DNA of 64,000 nt, taken from contig JAJEIO010000023.1 of NCBI GenBank assembly GCA_022827835.1, positions 1 through 64,000 of the forward strand, given 5' to 3'. Source of the stretch: Candidatus Latescibacterota bacterium (GTDB lineage: Bacteria > Latescibacterota > UBA2968 > UBA8231). Both the position numbers and the translations under genes were made by a program. Under the pieces are notes generated by a model that saw nothing but the letters and a program-made list of their open reading frames with translations, was not told where the DNA came from and ran no database searches. Positions 33,946-42,652 of this stretch are shown here, piece by piece (position 1 is the stretch's first letter; the number at the start of each line of letters is the position of its first letter).

Positions 33946-36864
33946 TTACACCACGATATTGACAATCTTATCCGGCACCCATATAAACCGCTTTATCGCC
34001 GCTTCATCGGCCACGTATTTCTGGATACTCTCCATGTCGAGTACCAAGGACTTGATCTCGTCCTCTTCGGTGCTGACGGGCACTTCGACTTGTCCGCGCA
34101 TTTTGCCGTTGACCTGAATGGGTACTACGATCATGTCCTCGGCGGCCTTGGCTGCATCCCAGTCAGGCCAACTCTGGAGAATGAGATCCCCCCTCCCAAA
34201 GCCCGCATGTTCCCATAGCTCCTCGGCAACATGCGGAGCAAAAGGCGAGAGCAGGATCAAGAACGGTCTGGCAACGGCCTGCGGTACTTCGTCTGAGGAC
34301 ACCAATTGGTTGTTTAACTCGATCAAGGCGGCAATGGCCGTATTAAACCGCAGCTCCTCGATGTCCTCGGTTACCTTTTGAATTGTTTGGTGCAGCTTTC
34401 TTTCTAGGTCAGGTGCCAACGCAGCGCTCTCCCCTATCTTTACGCGTCGGTCCGAATCGACAAAGTTGCGCCACACGCGCTGCAAGAAGCGCTGCATCCC
34501 GCGAATGCCTTCCATGCTCCACGGCGCACTCGCTTCGAGCGGCCCCATATACATTTCGTATAGCCGCAGGGTATCCACGCCAAATTCCTCACCGACTTCT
34601 TCGGGTGGCAACCCATTTTTGTAGCGCTTGCCCATTTTGCCGAAAGACCGACGTAACACCTTTTCCGTCCCCTTCTCAACAGGCTCCCCATCGCGGAACT
34701 CGACCTTGCGGATGTCGATATACACGCCGCGCTCGTCTTGAAAAGCATCCGCGGTCATCATGCCTTGGTTGAACAACTTCTTAAATGGCTCAGGTGTGGA
34801 TACGTGGCCTAAGTCGTAGAGGGCCTTGTGCCAAAACCGGGCGTAGAGCAAGTGCAACACTGCGTGTTCAGCACCGCCGATGTAGAGATCAACGGGCATG
34901 AAGTAGCCCTCCTTAGCCGGGTCACAGAAGACTTCTTCGTTGTGCGGATCGATAAAGCGAAGATAGTACCAGCAAGAACCGGCCCATTGGGGCATGACAT
35001 TGAGTTCGCGCTGGCAGGCCACCCCGTCAATTTCCACCGTCGTCCACTCCGTTCCAGCCCGGTGCAACGGCGGTGAAACGGGTTGGGTGGGATCGTCGGA
35101 GGTTTCCGGTCTGAAATCCTCTAGGTCCGGCAGTGCCACCGGAGGCTCGACCGCGACGGAATATCCGTCGGGGTGCGTGGCCAGTGGAAAAGGTTCGCCC
35201 CAATAGCGCTGCCGAGCGAAGGTCCAGTCGCGCAGTTTGTAGTTTACCTCGGCTTGGCCTCGCCCTTGGGCGACTAGTGCATTAATGATCTGAGCTTTGG
35301 CTTCAACCGTTGCCAAGCCGTTAATGGTATATGGATTATCACCGCCTCGCCTTGGAGGCGAGCCGTCCGCCTTCAGTACGGGAGGCGAATTAATCGCAGT
35401 CCCCTCCCCAGCATACCACCCCTCAACTCGTCCTTCCTCTCCAGTAACTACCTTTATAATGTCCAAGTTATAGGCGGTGGCGAAGGCGAAATCGCGCTCG
35501 TCGTGAGCCGGCACCGCCATAATGGCTCCCGCGCCGTAGTCCATACTGACGTAGTCGGCGACGAAAATGGGGATTTTTTGTTCGTTGACCGGATTGCGGG
35601 CGTAGATGCCAGAGAAGATGCCCGTTTTTTCCTTGGTTTCATCCGCCGTGGAGACAGCAACCTGAGCTACGTACTGGGCTACCGCTTCCCGGATGGAGTC
35701 CCCTCCCCCTTTCCATGGCTCCGGCGTCTCCTCCGGCCAAGCGTTGGGAACTAGGTAGGCTTCCCCGGCGGGATCCACCAGCGGATGTTGAGGGGCAATC
35801 GCCATAAAGGTCGCCCCAAACAGCGTGTCGGGACGGGTCGTGAACACGGGCAATTGCCCAGCGACCGCGTCGCTTTGCGGGTCGAGGACATCGAAGCTCA
35901 CTTCAGCCCCTTCGCTGCGGCCGATCCAGTTGCGCTGCATCCGTTTGATAGGTTCTGGCCAGTCGAGCCGAAAGGGCGCGCCGTTGCGGTCCTCCAGCTC
36001 AAAGTCCAAGTCCTCTAAGAGCCGCTCGGCATAGGCTGTTATGCGCATCGTCCATTGTCGCAACGGTTTGCGGTACACGGGAAAATCGCCCCGCTCGCTG
36101 CGGCCTTCATTAGTCACTTCCTCGTTGGCCAACACAGTACCCAAGCCCGGGCACCAGTTGACAACGGCCTCTTGCTGGTACGCCAGTCGATAGTTGTTCA
36201 ACACGGCTTGCTGTTGGGCCGTGGTTAGTGCGGACCAAGCTGTATCAGTGCCCAGTACTTGGCGATCTGTGGCCGACAAGGCCCTGCCAGCCGCAAATTG
36301 GGCTTCTAAGTCGGCAATGGGCTTGGCTCGCCCCTTTATTTGGCGTCCATTGCCATCTTCCCAGACTTCGCCTGTGTCGAAATAGCTATCGAATAGCTGG
36401 GCAAAAATCCACTGGGTCCAGCCATAGTACGACGTCTGCGACGTAACCACTTCGCGGGTCCAGTCGAACGACAGCCCGAGGAACTGCAACTGGCTGCGCA
36501 TAGCATCGATATTCTGCTCAGTAACGGTTGCCGGATGGATGTTGTGTTCAATGGCGTATTGCTCGGCCGGCAAGCCAAAACTGTCGAATCCCATCGGGTG
36601 CAGGACGTTAAATCCCTGCATCCTTTTGTAACGACTGTAGATGTCGCTGGCGATATACCCTTTGGGATGGCCGATGTGCAACCCCGCGCCACTGGGATAG
36701 GGAAACATATCGAGAATGTAGCACTTGGGTTTGCTGCCATCGAAGCCGGGGTTTCCCGGCCCCAGTGTTTGATAGGTATTCTCCTGCTCCCAATGGGATC
36801 GCCATTTGGTTTCGATGGCTTGGAAATTGTATTGACTTTTTTTGGTTTTAGTTGACATAATCAT
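33946..36864 (-). CDS. leuS: Leucyl-tRNA synthetase
   Basis: 972 residues, longer than the ~860 of proteobacteria. Class I motif HIGH is in GAGLHIGHPKGY near 56. The CP1 editing domain includes PVFTTRPDTLFGATFMAIAP. The anticodon-binding domain carries APHVAEELWEHAGF. The KMSKS loop reads GKMGKRYKNGLPPEEV, a variant whose first part (GKMGK) occurs in some other bacteria but which ends in Arg. ATG 36864 or ATG 36858 may be the start; both lie within a dif-like site. Confidence 0.95.
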   Translation of the reverse strand: MIMSTKTKKSQYNFQAIETKWRSHWEQENTYQTLGPGNPGFDGSKPKCYILDMFPYPSGAGLHIGHPKGYIASDIYSRYKRMQGFNVLHPMGFDSFGLPAEQYAIEHNIHPATVTEQNIDAMRSQLQFLGLSFDWTREVVTSQTSYYGWTQWIFAQLFDSYFDTGEVWEDGNGRQIKGRAKPIADLEAQFAAGRALSATDRQVLGTDTAWSALTTAQQQAVLNNYRLAYQQEAVVNWCPGLGTVLANEEVTNEGRSERGDFPVYRKPLRQWTMRITAYAERLLEDLDFELEDRNGAPFRLDWPEPIKRMQRNWIGRSEGAEVSFDVLDPQSDAVAGQLPVFTTRPDTLFGATFMAIAPQHPLVDPAGEAYLVPNAWPEETPEPWKGGGDSIREAVAQYVAQVAVSTADETKEKTGIFSGIYARNPVNEQKIPIFVADYVSMDYGAGAIMAVPAHDERDFAFATAYNLDIIKVVTGEEGRVEGWYAGEGTAINSPPVLKADGSPPRRGGDNPYTINGLATVEAKAQIINALVAQGRGQAEVNYKLRDWTFARQRYWGEPFPLATHPDGYSVAVEPPVALPDLEDFRPETSDDPTQPVSPPLHRAGTEWTTVEIDGVACQRELNVMPQWAGSCWYYLRFIDPHNEEVFCDPAKEGYFMPVDLYIGGAEHAVLHLLYARFWHKALYDLGHVSTPEPFKKLFNQGMMTADAFQDERGVYIDIRKVEFRDGEPVEKGTEKVLRRSFGKMGKRYKNGLPPEEVGEEFGVDTLRLYEMYMGPLEASAPWSMEGIRGMQRFLQRVWRNFVDSDRRVKIGESAALAPDLERKLHQTIQKVTEDIEELRFNTAIAALIELNNQLVSSDEVPQAVARPFLILLSPFAPHVAEELWEHAGFGRGDLILQSWPDWDAAKAAEDMIVVPIQVNGKMRGQVEVPVSTEEDEIKSLVLDMESIQKYVADEAAIKRFIWVPDKIVNIVV

Positions 36865-36877
36865 CCTTATAAGACAT
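36850..36877 (-). repeat. dif-like Xer site, copy 5 (upstream of leuS)
   Basis: Minus strand: ATGTCTTATAA, centre GGATGA, TTATGTCAACT. The right arm matches the Bacillus dif XerD arm at 10 of 11, and the left arm is identical to copies 3 and 4. It begins directly after the asnS stop and contains the leuS start. With copy 4 it flanks leuS as a direct repeat. A promoter/leader role is also possible here. Confidence 0.55.
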
Positions 36878-38182
36878 TCATGGATAGAGACGCTGCATCA
36901 TGCGCGGAAATGGAATGGTCTCGCGCACGTGCTTGACACCGCACAACCAAGCGACCACCCGCTCGATTCCCATGCCGAAGCCAGCGTGCTCGACCGAACC
37001 ATAGCGCCGCAAGTCGAGATACCAGCTAAAGGCTTCTTGTGGCAATTGATGCGTGGCGATTTTGTGCTGCAAGACAGCGAGGTTGTCTTCGCGTTGCCCA
37101 CCCCCGATGATTTCCCCGTACCCTTCGGGTGCCAACAGGTCCATGCACAGAGCTAAGCGGCGGTCTTGGGCATCTTCCTTCATGTAGAATGCTTTGACTG
37201 CACTGGGATAGCGGTGGACGAAAATCGGCGACTCAAACTGGGAGGCGAGGAGGGTTTCGTCGTCCCCGCCCAAATCACTCCCCCATGCGATGTCGCTGCC
37301 CAAGGCTGTCAGACGCTCGACGGCTTCATCGTAGGTCAGGCGCGGAAAGGGCCGGCTGACCTGTTCCAGTTTGGTGGTATCTCGCTCAAGCAGCTTTAGC
37401 TCTTCGCGGCGACGGTCGAGCACGCGGTCGAGCACGTATAGAACCATGTCCTCGGCTAAGGCCATCGCACCCTCTAAATCGCAATACGCCATCTCTGGCT
37501 CGATCATCCAAAACTCCGTCAGGTGCCGGCGAGTCTTGGATTTTTCAGCGCGGAACGTCGGCCCAAAACAATAAACTTTGCCCAAGGCCATGGCGGCCGC
37601 TTCCATATAGAGCTGGCCGCTCTGTGTTAAATAAGCCGTGTCATCGAAATACGCGGTCTCAAACAGAGTCGAGGTCTCTTCACAGGCCGCGGGGGTAAAG
37701 ATCGGCGCATCCACGAGGACAAAGCCACGCGTTTCCATGAAGTCGCGGCAGGCTTTGCCGATTTCGCTGCGGATCTTGAGAATGGCCCCCGGACGAGAAG
37801 ACCGCAGCCACAAATGGCGGTGGTCGAGAAGAAAGGACACGCCGTGTTCCTTGGGTGTGATAGGATATGGCTCAGCCTCTTGCACGACTTCGAGGTGCTG
37901 GACCCCCACCTCATAGCCGATGGGCGAGCGCGATTCCTGCCGCACTTGACCGTGGACTACGAGCGAAGATTCTTGCGGCAAGTGATCGCACTGCTCAAAG
38001 AGCTCGGCCTCAACATCCCCCTTAAAAACAACACATTGCACTACGCCACTGCCGTCGCGTAGCTGCAAAAAATGCAGTTTGCCGCTCGAGCGCTTGTTGT
38101 ACAACCAACCGCGCAGCACCACTTCTCGGCCCTCATAGCGGCCGATATCAGACACCTGAATCAACTCCATTTGCTTATCCAT
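36878..38182 (-). CDS. asnS: Asparaginyl-tRNA synthetase
   Basis: 434 residues. The N-terminal OB fold ([26 protein letters not shown]) binds the anticodon. The class II motifs follow: motif 2 [25 protein letters not shown] near 208 and motif 3 [15 protein letters not shown] near 405. AsnRS rather than AspRS is supported by the compact size and [14 protein letters not shown]. The start may be codon 5 ([10 protein letters not shown]). A perfect TATAAT (38188-38193, minus strand) lies just upstream, and the pnp terminator precedes it. Confidence 0.92.
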   Translation of the reverse strand: MDKQMELIQVSDIGRYEGREVVLRGWLYNKRSSGKLHFLQLRDGSGVVQCVVFKGDVEAELFEQCDHLPQESSLVVHGQVRQESRSPIGYEVGVQHLEVVQEAEPYPITPKEHGVSFLLDHRHLWLRSSRPGAILKIRSEIGKACRDFMETRGFVLVDAPIFTPAACEETSTLFETAYFDDTAYLTQSGQLYMEAAAMALGKVYCFGPTFRAEKSKTRRHLTEFWMIEPEMAYCDLEGAMALAEDMVLYVLDRVLDRRREELKLLERDTTKLEQVSRPFPRLTYDEAVERLTALGSDIAWGSDLGGDDETLLASQFESPIFVHRYPSAVKAFYMKEDAQDRRLALCMDLLAPEGYGEIIGGGQREDNLAVLQHKIATHQLPQEAFSWYLDLRRYGSVEHAGFGMGIERVVAWLCGVKHVRETIPFPRMMQRLYP

Positions 38183-38200
38183 ATACCATTATATAATAAG

Positions 38201-38233
38201 AAAAGACTATCGAGCTAGACTCGATAGCCTTTT
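38201..38233 (-). terminator. Terminator after pnp
   Basis: CTATCGAG and CTCGATAG form an 8-bp stem with loop CTAGA, flanked by AAAAG and CCTTTT so that it can act in either direction. It lies 25 bp after the pnp stop codon and separates pnp from asnS. Confidence 0.85.
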
Positions 38234-38257
38234 CTTCATCTAGCTCAAAACCGCCAC

Positions 38258-40327
38258 TTACTTCTTTAGTAGGGCCTTGTGGCTGAGCCGCATCTTGCCG
38301 CCGGTGTCGATTTCGAGGACCTTGACGGCGATCGTGTCCCCTTGTCCAACGACGTCTTCGACCTTATCCACGCGCCGATGCGCCAACTCGGAGATGTGCA
38401 ACAGGCCCTCCTTGCCGGGCAGAATCTCGACGAAGGCCCCAAAGGGCATGACCCGTTTGACAACCCCGTCGTATTCTTTGCCAACCTCGGCGTCGGCAGT
38501 GATTCCCTCGATCATGCGCCGTGCCTCTTCGGCTGGACCCGCTTCAACCGAGGCAATGGTAATCGTGCCGTCTTCATCGACATTGACCGTGGCACCGGTC
38601 TTTTCGATCTCGCGGATGGTTTTGCCACCCGGGCCGATGACCGCGCCGATTTTGCTCTGGTCGATCTTGACAAACTCAATGCGTGGCGCCCAGCGCGAAA
38701 GCTCGGGCCGCGCCGCGCTTAGGCATTCATCCATAATGGCCAAAACCTGATCGCGGCCCTCTTTAGCGCGGTCAAGGGCTTCCTTGAAAATGTCTAGCTG
38801 CAAGCCCTGGATCTTGATGTCCATCTGGATCGCGGTAATCCCGTCTTTGGTGCCAGCGACCTTGAGATCCATGTCGCCGAGAAAATCTTCGGCGTCGCGG
38901 ATGTCGGTCAGCAGTTCGTACTCGTCTCCTTCCTTGACCAAGCCCACGCCCGTACCGCACACCGCGGTTTTAACGGGAATGCCAGCGTCCATCAAAGCGA
39001 GCGAGCAGCCACACACCGTGGCCATAGAACTAGAGCTACTTGACTCGGTAATATCGGACACCAAGCGAATTGTGTAGGGAAAGGACTCGACCGAGGGGAT
39101 GACCGGCTCTAAGGCGCGCTCGGCCAGATGCCCATGGCCAATGTCCCGCCGTCCCGGACCGCGCTCAAAGCGCACTTCGCCGACCGAATACGGGGGGAAG
39201 TTGTAATCCAAGTAATAGGACTTAAACCGCTTGCCTTGCAGATCGTCGGCCATGCGCTCGTCGAGCTTAGTGCCCAGCGTCGCCACACAGAGCGCTTGCG
39301 TCTGTCCGCGCGTAAACAGTGATGAACCGTGTGTCCGCGGCAACACCGTACTCTCGCAGGTAACATCGCGCACCGCGTCGAGTGCGCGACCGTCGATGCG
39401 CCGCTTCTCCTTGAGAATCATGGTGCGCATATCGGCCTTGAGTAGCGCTTCTAGCTCGGCTAAGATGAGCTTTTCCGAGTCTGGAAAGCGCTCGGCCAAC
39501 CCCTCCAAGACATCGGCATTAATCGCGTCGATGCGCTCTTGCCGCTCTTCTTTGCGCGGGCTTCTGTTGGCCTCGGCGATGCGCTCTTGCGCCAACTCGG
39601 CAACGGCGCTGACCAGTTCGGGGTCGGATTCTGTAACCTCGATGACAATTTTCTCCTTGCCGACTTCAGTAACCAACCGCTCCTGTAGCTCGACCAGTTC
39701 GGCGATGCACTCGTGGCCAAAGGCCAGCGCATCCACCAGATCTTGCTCGGCGATCTCGTGGGCACCCCCTTCGACGCTGACAATGGAATCGGCCGTGCCG
39801 CAGACGATGATTTCGAGATCGGACTCATCTAGCTGGGCGGAAGTCGGATTGGCGACGAACTCGCCGTTGATGCGCCCGACTCGCACGGCTCCCATAGGGC
39901 CGGCAAAGGGAATGTCAGAGATGCTCAAAGCCGCTGAAGCCCCAATCAAACCCAAGATATCAGCGTCGTTTTCGCCATCGTACGAAAACACCGAAACATA
40001 GACTTGGATTTCATAGGGGAACTTCTTGGGAAACATCGGCCGAATGGGGTGATCGATTAACCGGGCACTCAGGGTTTCCTTTTCGGAGGGGCGTCCTTCG
40101 CGCTTGAAAATGTTGCCCGGTATCTTGCCACCAGCGTAGGCCTTTTCTCGGTAATCTACGATCAAGGGCAAAAAGCCCCGATCTTCCGGCGTGTTGGTCC
40201 GGCAGGCTGTTATCAGCACTACGGTCTCTCCGTATTGCACCCACACAGCCCCGTTGGCTTGCTTGGCGATTCTGCCCGTTTCAATCGACAGACTCCGCCC
40301 ACCTATTTCGAGTTCGAGTTTAGTCAT
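38258..40327 (-). CDS. pnp: Polyribonucleotide nucleotidyltransferase
   Basis: A phosphorolytic 3'-5' exoribonuclease and degradosome component. 689 residues. There are two RNase PH domains (first: GGRSLSIETGRIAKQANGAVWVQYGETVVLITA; second: RGQTQALCVATLG and ERGPGRRDIGHGHLAERAL). A KH domain (KIGAVIGPGGKTIREIEKTG near 555) and an S1 domain (YDGVVKRVMPFGAFVEILPGKEGLLHISEL near 618) follow. It comes after rpsO, the conserved order; the 88-bp spacer is GC-rich and may fold into a hairpin. Confidence 0.97.
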   Translation of the reverse strand: MTKLELEIGGRSLSIETGRIAKQANGAVWVQYGETVVLITACRTNTPEDRGFLPLIVDYREKAYAGGKIPGNIFKREGRPSEKETLSARLIDHPIRPMFPKKFPYEIQVYVSVFSYDGENDADILGLIGASAALSISDIPFAGPMGAVRVGRINGEFVANPTSAQLDESDLEIIVCGTADSIVSVEGGAHEIAEQDLVDALAFGHECIAELVELQERLVTEVGKEKIVIEVTESDPELVSAVAELAQERIAEANRSPRKEERQERIDAINADVLEGLAERFPDSEKLILAELEALLKADMRTMILKEKRRIDGRALDAVRDVTCESTVLPRTHGSSLFTRGQTQALCVATLGTKLDERMADDLQGKRFKSYYLDYNFPPYSVGEVRFERGPGRRDIGHGHLAERALEPVIPSVESFPYTIRLVSDITESSSSSSMATVCGCSLALMDAGIPVKTAVCGTGVGLVKEGDEYELLTDIRDAEDFLGDMDLKVAGTKDGITAIQMDIKIQGLQLDIFKEALDRAKEGRDQVLAIMDECLSAARPELSRWAPRIEFVKIDQSKIGAVIGPGGKTIREIEKTGATVNVDEDGTITIASVEAGPAEEARRMIEGITADAEVGKEYDGVVKRVMPFGAFVEILPGKEGLLHISELAHRRVDKVEDVVGQGDTIAVKVLEIDTGGKMRLSHKALLKK

Positions 40328-40416
40328 TAGATATATCTTTTGCTCTTTCCTTTGAGGGTTTGAATTCTGTGCAGCACCCGCGCCAGCGGACGCCGCAGCG
40401 CGCAGCTCAGTGCGAG

Positions 40417-40683
40417 CTAACGGCGCAATCCCAACTCGCGGATCAACGCCGCGTATGCCTGCGGGTTTTTCTTTTGGTAGTAGTTTTGCAATCGCCTCCT
40501 CTTGCCTATGAGGACAAGTAAACCCCGCCGCGTGGCAAAGTCCTTTTGCTGGTCTTTGAGGTGTTCGGTCAGGTTCCGGATGCGCTCAGTGAGAATGGCA
40601 ATCTGCACCGGGGCGGCCCCAGGACCGCCCTCTTGCCCGAACTTCTCTATCAGCTCTTTCTTGCGCTCAGTTGTTGTGGACAA
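40417..40683 (-). CDS. rpsO: Ribosomal protein uS15
   Basis: 88 residues. APVQIAILTERIRNLTEHLKDQQKDFATRRGLLVLIGKRRRLQNY is the complete S15 signature. GGAGG at 40690-40694 sits 6 nt before a TTG at 40683; an earlier TTG at 40689 touches the ribosome-binding site and cannot be used well. A TTG start for a ribosomal protein gene is unusual and may lower or tune expression. It follows ribK closely and precedes pnp. Confidence 0.93.
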   Translation of the reverse strand: MSTTTERKKELIEKFGQEGGPGAAPVQIAILTERIRNLTEHLKDQQKDFATRRGLLVLIGKRRRLQNYYQKKNPQAYAALIRELGLRR

Positions 40684-40685
40684 CG

Positions 40686-41105
40686 TCAACCTCCGTATTT
40701 CACGCCGCGCTTTCTGCCTTCAGACTTAGAGGCGAATAGGGCGCGTGCTTGGTTAATGTCTTTGCGGATTTGTCCTACCAGCTCGTCTGGACAGGCAAAT
40801 GCGCGTTGGTCGCGCAGCTTTTTTACGAGGGCAACCTGTAGGGTTTCTCCGTAGAGGTCGCCGGTAAAATCGAGTATGTGCAACTCAATGACTAGCGCTG
40901 CTTCGGCAAATGTGGGCCGAGGACCGATGTGAGCCACGGCCGACAAAATCCCACTTCCAGGGCATTGTACTTTGGCGGCAAATACCCCCCGCGGCAAGGG
41001 TTTATCACAGTGGGGTAGCAAATTTGCCGTGGGAAACCCCAGTGTTCTACCGCGTCCTTGGCCTCGCGTAACGCGGCCGGAAAAATGAATGCCAGCGCCT
41101 TCCAT
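40686..41105 (-). CDS. Monofunctional riboflavin kinase (RibF C-terminal domain only)
   Basis: 139 residues. GRVTRGQGRGRTLGFPTANL near 10-29 is the flavokinase motif with the P-T-A-N metal site, and VIELHILDFTGDLYGETLQV carries the catalytic Glu. In most bacteria RibF is bifunctional (~310 residues), with an N-terminal FAD synthase domain. That domain is missing here, and the ATG directly abuts the truB stop, so no hidden N-terminus fits upstream. The truB-ribF-rpsO order is otherwise conserved. FAD synthase must come from another gene; see 60844-61254. Confidence 0.88.
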   Translation of the reverse strand: MEGAGIHFSGRVTRGQGRGRTLGFPTANLLPHCDKPLPRGVFAAKVQCPGSGILSAVAHIGPRPTFAEAALVIELHILDFTGDLYGETLQVALVKKLRDQRAFACPDELVGQIRKDINQARALFASKSEGRKRGVKYGG

Positions 41106-42002
41106 CTAAGGTTGACGCAGAACGCACAGGGGCCGCAATGCCCCCTTCTCCCACCGCGCGAGACCAAACAAGGTTTGTGCTGCATCAAAAACTGCGCACA
41201 CTTCGCGCGAACCTGCGCCAGTGGGGTGCTCGATTGCCTTTCCATGGGCGAAATCGACTAGCTTACCTTCGTTCAGCTCCACGGCCGCCAGTTCGCTTAG
41301 GGCCAGTCGCGGATGGACGAGGGCCTTTTCAATTTGGCCTGCTCTATTCAGCCTAGCTACTTGGTCTAACGTCAGGGCTTTGTCCAGCCCGAGACCTCCG
41401 GCGCGCAGTCGACGCAATTCCGCTAAATAAGCACCCGTTCCTAAGGCGCACCCCAGATCGGTGGCTATCGAGCGGATATACGTTCCTGCAGAGCAATGGA
41501 TTCTCACCCTTAGTCTGGGAAAATCGTAGCCGAGCAATTCCATTGCATGGATGTGGACCCGACGAGGTTTGAGGGCGACCTCGTCCCCGCGACGCGCCCG
41601 CTTGTACGAGCGCACCCCGGCCACTTTTACCGCTGAATGCGCTGGCGGAACTTGGTCTATGACACCCATAAAGTCGCGCAGGGCTTGGGCCACGCTTTGG
41701 ACGTCGGGAGGCGCGCAGTCGGCTTGGTGGCGGATCGGCCCTTCGGCATCGCCCGTAGCACTTACAGCTCCCAGACAAATCTCGGCCTCGTATTCCTTAT
41801 CTGCGCCGCTGAGCCACCGATTGAGCCGGGTATAGCGCCCCAAGCAAACGACCAAGACGCCGCTAGCCAAGGGATCGAGCGTGCCGCAATGCCCAATGCG
41901 CCGCAATTGCAACAGACGCCGGAGCGAGACGATTACGTCGTGGGAAGTGGGGCCTTTGGCTTTGTCGATGACCAAAACCCCGGTCAGAGCCGGATCAACC
42001 AT
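41106..42002 (-). CDS. truB: tRNA pseudouridine(55) synthase
   Basis: 298 residues from the ATG at 42002, which has GGAG 7 nt upstream; an ATG five codons earlier is less likely. KPxGxTS-like KAKGPTSHDVIVSLRR and the catalytic GHCGTLDPLASGVL (Asp nucleophile) are clear, as is HCSAGTYIRSIATDLG. It modifies U55 in the T-loop of elongator tRNAs. The start overlaps the end of rbfA. Confidence 0.95.
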   Translation of the reverse strand: MVDPALTGVLVIDKAKGPTSHDVIVSLRRLLQLRRIGHCGTLDPLASGVLVVCLGRYTRLNRWLSGADKEYEAEICLGAVSATGDAEGPIRHQADCAPPDVQSVAQALRDFMGVIDQVPPAHSAVKVAGVRSYKRARRGDEVALKPRRVHIHAMELLGYDFPRLRVRIHCSAGTYIRSIATDLGCALGTGAYLAELRRLRAGGLGLDKALTLDQVARLNRAGQIEKALVHPRLALSELAAVELNEGKLVDFAHGKAIEHPTGAGSREVCAVFDAAQTLFGLARWEKGALRPLCVLRQP

Positions 42003-42348
42003 GCTGCGCTCCACCAAGACTATCGATCAGAGCCGTTAGGCGCGCGCCGCGCGCGGCGGTGTCGTCGTATGCAACCCGCAACTGGGGTGCATAGCGCAAG
42101 CGCATGCGCTGGGCGATTTCTCGGCGTATAAAACCCAAGCCCCGCTGCATCCCTTGGAGTGCCTGCTTTTTGTCGTCTGCATTGCCGAGCGTGCTGACAA
42201 AGATCGTGGCATAGCTCATGTCGGCGGAGAGTTCCACATCCACTACTTGGACTAGCTGCAACCGAGGATCCTTCATCCGCCCTACGATGTCGGTCAACTC
42301 GCGCAGCAACTGCCCGCGCACTCGGCTAATTCGTTGCGGGGAGGCCAC
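41995..42348 (-). CDS. rbfA: 30S ribosome-binding factor A
   Basis: 117 residues with the type II KH fold: RISRVRGQLLRELTDIVGRMKDPRL, then VVDVELSADMSYATIFVSTLG and the end RMRLRYAPQLRVAYDDT. It is needed for 16S rRNA 5' maturation and 30S assembly. It overlaps truB by eight bases. Confidence 0.95.
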   Translation of the reverse strand: MASPQRISRVRGQLLRELTDIVGRMKDPRLQLVQVVDVELSADMSYATIFVSTLGNADDKKQALQGMQRGLGFIRREIAQRMRLRYAPQLRVAYDDTAARGARLTALIDSLGGAQHG

Positions 42349-42354
42349 CTGCCC

Positions 42355-42627
42355 TCAGTGTACTTCCATTTGGTAGTCGAGGATATGCACCCGGGGATCG
42401 CCTTCGACGAAGTTGACGATTTTGGTCAGCATCTCATCGCAGTGTTCAACGGCCGAACTCACCACGGCAACCCCCAACACCGCCCGCTGCCAAAGCGCGT
42501 GGTCATCTACTTCGGCCACAGCCGCGTTAAAGCGGTTGCGGATGCGCCCTTTGAGGCTGTTGAGGACTTGCCGCTTGTCTTTGAGCGAATGGCTATCGCC
42601 GATATAGAGTTGCACTGCACAGCTCAT
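42355..42627 (-). CDS. DUF503 family protein
   Basis: 90 residues. The N-terminus MSCAVQLYIGDSHSLKDKRQVLNSLKGRIRNRFNAAVAEVDDH matches the DUF503/YlxP family, which is usually found between infB and rbfA, as here. YlxP-like proteins have been proposed to help ribosome assembly, but the biochemical role is not settled. A TTG nine bases upstream is an alternative start. Confidence 0.88.
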   Translation of the reverse strand: MSCAVQLYIGDSHSLKDKRQVLNSLKGRIRNRFNAAVAEVDDHALWQRAVLGVAVVSSAVEHCDEMLTKIVNFVEGDPRVHILDYQMEVH

Positions 42628-42652
42628 AACGATCAAAACAATTCAACCGCCC

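Noticed and set aside
38180..38207. Possible seventh dif-like site at the asnS start
   Set aside because: The right arm reads TATGGATAA rather than TATGTAAA and the left arm does not align at the 11-6-11 spacing; it is better read as a TATAAT promoter.
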